Positions 62,117 to 64,000 of a DNA stretch of 64,000 nucleotides are shown piece by piece (positions within the stretch are counted from its first letter, which is position 1; the number at the start of each line of letters is the position of its first letter). Position numbers and translations under genes: made by a program. The DNA is from Acuticoccus sp. MNP-M23. Lineage in GTDB: Bacteria > Pseudomonadota > Alphaproteobacteria > Rhizobiales > Amorphaceae. The DNA lies in the NCBI RefSeq assembly GCF_031195445.1, contig NZ_CP133480.1, positions 62,001 to 126,000 of the forward strand. Reading direction: 5' to 3'. The notes below the pieces were generated by a model. The model worked only from the letters and a program-made list of their open reading frames with translations. It was not told the origin of the DNA and did no database searches.

Positions 62117-63046
62117 TCAATCCGGCGTTGGCACCGAACCGCTGAGGCGCGTTGCAATTTCCGCCTCGAACACGTCGATCAGAGCATCGGCGAGGGGCGC
62201 CACTGCCCTGTTGTCCGGCACGACCGCAGACAGGGTCAGGGAAACCGGCGGCACGAACGGCAACACCTTCACCTGGCGCGACGGCCAGAAGCCGGCTGAA
62301 AACTCGTCGATCAGGCCGACGCCAAACCCCTGCTCCGCCACAAGGGCCGCCGTGTTGAGGAAACGCACTTCCACCACCGGCGCATAGGGCACCCCCGCGT
62401 CGCGAAACTTGTTCTCGACCAGAAAGCCGATCCGGCTGGTAGGCTGCGGCCCCACAAGCGGCACGTCCGCAAGGTCCTGCGGGGTAACCTCATCAAGCTG
62501 CGCGATGGGGTGATCCGCCTGGCACAGGCAGACCGCCCGCACTTTTGCAAGCTTGCGAAGGCTGAGACCGTTGCGCTGCGGCGCCTCCATGGCAAAGCCG
62601 ACATCGGCCACCCCGTTCTCGACCATCTCCAGAACATTGCCGAGCGACTCGGTTTCGATACCGATTCGAACCTCTCCCCGCTGCGACAGGAAAGCGCTCA
62701 CCGCCGCCGGCACCACCGCTGTGGAGAGTTCGGCCGTGGAAACGATCCGAAGCCGGCCGGCAATACCGGCGCGCAGATCCTGCGCGCGCTGCTTTACCGC
62801 GTTCAGCTGGAGGAACAGCGGTTCTGCGGTTTCGATGAGGATCCGCGCTTCCTCCGTCGGCACCAGCCCGTTGCCGCCTCGCTCGAACAGGCGAAAGCCA
62901 AGGCGCGTTTCCATGTGTTTGAGCGCGTTGGACACGGCAGATTGCGACACGCCAAGGTCTTCCGCTGCCGCAACGGTGGTGCGGCAGTGCATGATGGCGC
63001 GGAAGATTTCCAGTTGCCGCAGGTTCATCGGGCTATCCGACACCAT
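62117..63046 (-). CDS. LysR-family transcriptional regulator
   Basis: The winged-helix domain begins NLRQLEIFRAIMHCRTTVAAAEDLGVSQSAVSNALKHME, the standard LysR motif, followed by an effector-binding domain (residues about 90-300; RLRIVSTAELSTAVVPAAV). From ATG 63046 it is 309 residues; ATG 63028 would drop six. It shares the strand with the small protein and DapA-like genes upstream, and probably regulates them. The effector is unknown. Confidence 0.92.
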   Translation of the reverse strand: MVSDSPMNLRQLEIFRAIMHCRTTVAAAEDLGVSQSAVSNALKHMETRLGFRLFERGGNGLVPTEEARILIETAEPLFLQLNAVKQRAQDLRAGIAGRLRIVSTAELSTAVVPAAVSAFLSQRGEVRIGIETESLGNVLEMVENGVADVGFAMEAPQRNGLSLRKLAKVRAVCLCQADHPIAQLDEVTPQDLADVPLVGPQPTSRIGFLVENKFRDAGVPYAPVVEVRFLNTAALVAEQGFGVGLIDEFSAGFWPSRQVKVLPFVPPVSLTLSAVVPDNRAVAPLADALIDVFEAEIATRLSGSVPTPD

Positions 63047-63056
63047 CGGCGCCCGA

Positions 63057-63353
63057 CTATTCGGTGCCGTGACAGCCATCCATGCCAGCAAATCGAAGCC
63101 GCGTGAAGTTGGAGACCCTCCCTTCGAAGGGGCCGAACCCCTTGATTGCGGCAAACTCCAGGCTTTCGTAGGCTTCCGGCCCGCTGATTTCGTAGATCGC
63201 GACGTATTTGGGGCCACCCTCGACACAAATGCGGCGCGTTGCGGACAACCAGCCAGGGCACGCCAGAATATCCGGCAAATGGACGTTGTCGTACCAGTCG
63301 TTGAATGCGGCTTCGTCTTCGGCCGCAACGTCCACCATGACGATATGGAGCAT
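63057..63353 (-). CDS. Small dimeric alpha/beta-barrel-type protein, 98 aa (EthD/DUF4286-like)
   Basis: The sequence HIVMVDVAAEDEAAFNDWYDNVHLPDILACPGWLSATRR followed by KYVAIYEISGPEAYES is a ferredoxin-like dimeric alpha/beta barrel pattern, with the NDWYDNVHLPDIL block typical of DUF4286/EthD-like proteins. Some relatives act in degradation pathways. ATG 63353 starts the fold; a GTG at 63365 overlaps the preceding gene stop (GTGA) and would add four residues. It lies between the DapA-like and LysR genes. Biochemical role unknown. Confidence 0.75.
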   Translation of the reverse strand: MLHIVMVDVAAEDEAAFNDWYDNVHLPDILACPGWLSATRRICVEGGPKYVAIYEISGPEAYESLEFAAIKGFGPFEGRVSNFTRLRFAGMDGCHGTE

Positions 63354-63361
63354 CGGCACCG

Positions 63362-64000
63362 TCACACCGTAAGCCCCGCAGCCCGCAGCGCACCGGCAAG
63401 GGCTTCCGTTTCGGCAGCGTCCAGCGCCGGTGCCGGCGCACGGCACACCGCAGACGGAATGCGCCCCAGCATCACCAGACAGGCCTTGAGCCGCGCCGTG
63501 GCAAGGTGCCCCGGCGCGCCGTAGACGATGCGGCCAAGCTCGAACAGCGCGTCGTGCAGGCGGCGGCCCTCGGCCATGTCGCCAGCGTCCACCGCCCGCT
63601 CCAGTGCCACGATCAGTTCCGGCACCACCGCGGCAAGGCTGACGAGGCTGCCGTCGCTGCCAATGGCAAAGCTCGGGAACAGATGCTCATCGCCAGAGGC
63701 CATGACTGCCACATCCGGCCGCAACGTTCGGGCAAGACGGCGGGTCCTGTCATAGGCCAGCGTCTCCCAGCTCCCCTCCTTGATGCCGACAACGGTCTCG
63801 ATCTCAAGCAGGGCGCCCAGCGTTGGTTCGGTGTACGCAGTCTTGCCAGCGCCCACCGCGCCCTGAAACAGGAACATCGGCGTGCCGGCAGCCTCGGCAA
63901 TGGCCTTGTGATGGGCAACGATCGACCGCCGGTCCGCCCCCAGCGCCCACGAAAAGGGCGGAAACACCATCACGGCGTCGGCGCCTTCCCGGGCAGCGCA
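63362..64000 (-). CDS. Dihydrodipicolinate synthase-family protein, 5' end outside window
   Basis: The reading frame continues past the window end: at least 212 codons are visible with MVFPPFSWALGADRRSIVAHH early, then VVGIKEGSWETLAYDRTRR with the Schiff-base Lys in GIKEGS, and SGDEHLFPSFAIGSDGSLVSLAAVVPELI, the C-terminal half of DapA-type aldolases. The visible part lacks the N-terminal GSTGE loop, which should lie beyond 64000. It is followed (downstream on minus) by the small barrel protein, with which it overlaps, and LysR. Substrate unknown. Confidence 0.85.
   Translation of the reverse strand, partial: CAAREGADAVMVFPPFSWALGADRRSIVAHHKAIAEAAGTPMFLFQGAVGAGKTAYTEPTLGALLEIETVVGIKEGSWETLAYDRTRRLARTLRPDVAVMASGDEHLFPSFAIGSDGSLVSLAAVVPELIVALERAVDAGDMAEGRRLHDALFELGRIVYGAPGHLATARLKACLVMLGRIPSAVCRAPAPALDAAETEALAGALRAAGLTV

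Noticed and set aside
1-64000. CRISPR arrays, insertion sequences, phage genes, rRNA or tRNA genes
   Set aside because: Scanned the gene gaps by eye on both strands; no repeat-spacer pattern, transposase, integrase or tRNA-like cloverleaf was seen. A covariance-model search would be needed to exclude small RNAs.

Overview
This window is chromosomal DNA from a high-GC alphaproteobacterium, most likely of the Hyphomicrobiales (Rhizobiales). The evidence is conserved gene order: chorismate mutase-hisC-tyrC divergent from metX-metW, rpmF-mtgA-ispA, lptB-rpoN-hpf-ptsN, and YqaA-dsbB. phaC/phaB/phaA/phaR and a class III adenylate cyclase also fit. No phage, insertion sequence, CRISPR array, rRNA or tRNA was recognised. 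Coding density is very high and no gene-free stretch exceeds 300 bp.

Layout. 1-21.4 kb is mostly core metabolism: an AlaC-type aminotransferase, PHB synthase, cysteine synthase, the aromatic/histidine block, methionine entry (metXW), glyoxalase II, a Ca2+/cation antiporter, PHB precursor genes (phaB, phaA) flanking a manganese catalase, the PHB regulator phaR, ribosomal protein L32, a peptidoglycan transglycosylase and farnesyl diphosphate synthase. 21.4-31 kb holds leuC, the PTSNtr/sigma-54 block (ptsN, hpf, rpoN, lptB), an O-antigen-ligase-like protein, septation protein YciB and small regulators. 31-42.4 kb has acetyl-CoA synthetase divergent from a TAXI-type TRAP transporter, a membrane adenylate cyclase, a glutathionyl-hydroquinone-reductase-like protein, YqaA, DsbB, a small zincin, an aldose epimerase and an esterase.

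42.4-52 kb is the most distinctive accessory region. A GntR/FCD regulator is divergent from a seven-gene operon: an M20-like hydrolase, a polar amino acid ABC transporter (three genes), a phosphotriesterase-family hydrolase, a DapA-family lyase/aldolase, and one 947-residue flavoprotein. That flavoprotein fuses in a single chain the three modules normally seen as separate subunits of HcnABC or LhpFEB-type amino acid dehydrogenases. Together they look like a complete uptake-hydrolysis-oxidation-lyase pathway for an amino-acid-derived compound whose identity I cannot tell.

52-59.3 kb is a LacI-controlled sugar ABC transporter operon (binding protein, two permeases, ATPase, TIM-barrel isomerase, Gfo/Idh/MocA dehydrogenase) with a perfect 14-bp operator-like palindrome. 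59.3-62.1 kb carries an EAL phosphodiesterase and a GGDEF cyclase. 62.1-64 kb holds a LysR regulator, a small dimeric alpha/beta-barrel-type protein and a DapA-family gene cut by the window edge.

A recurring non-coding feature is a strong hairpin placed between the binding-protein gene and the first permease gene in all three solute-binding-protein transporters. Function calls rest on reading translated sequence and motifs; no database search was possible.
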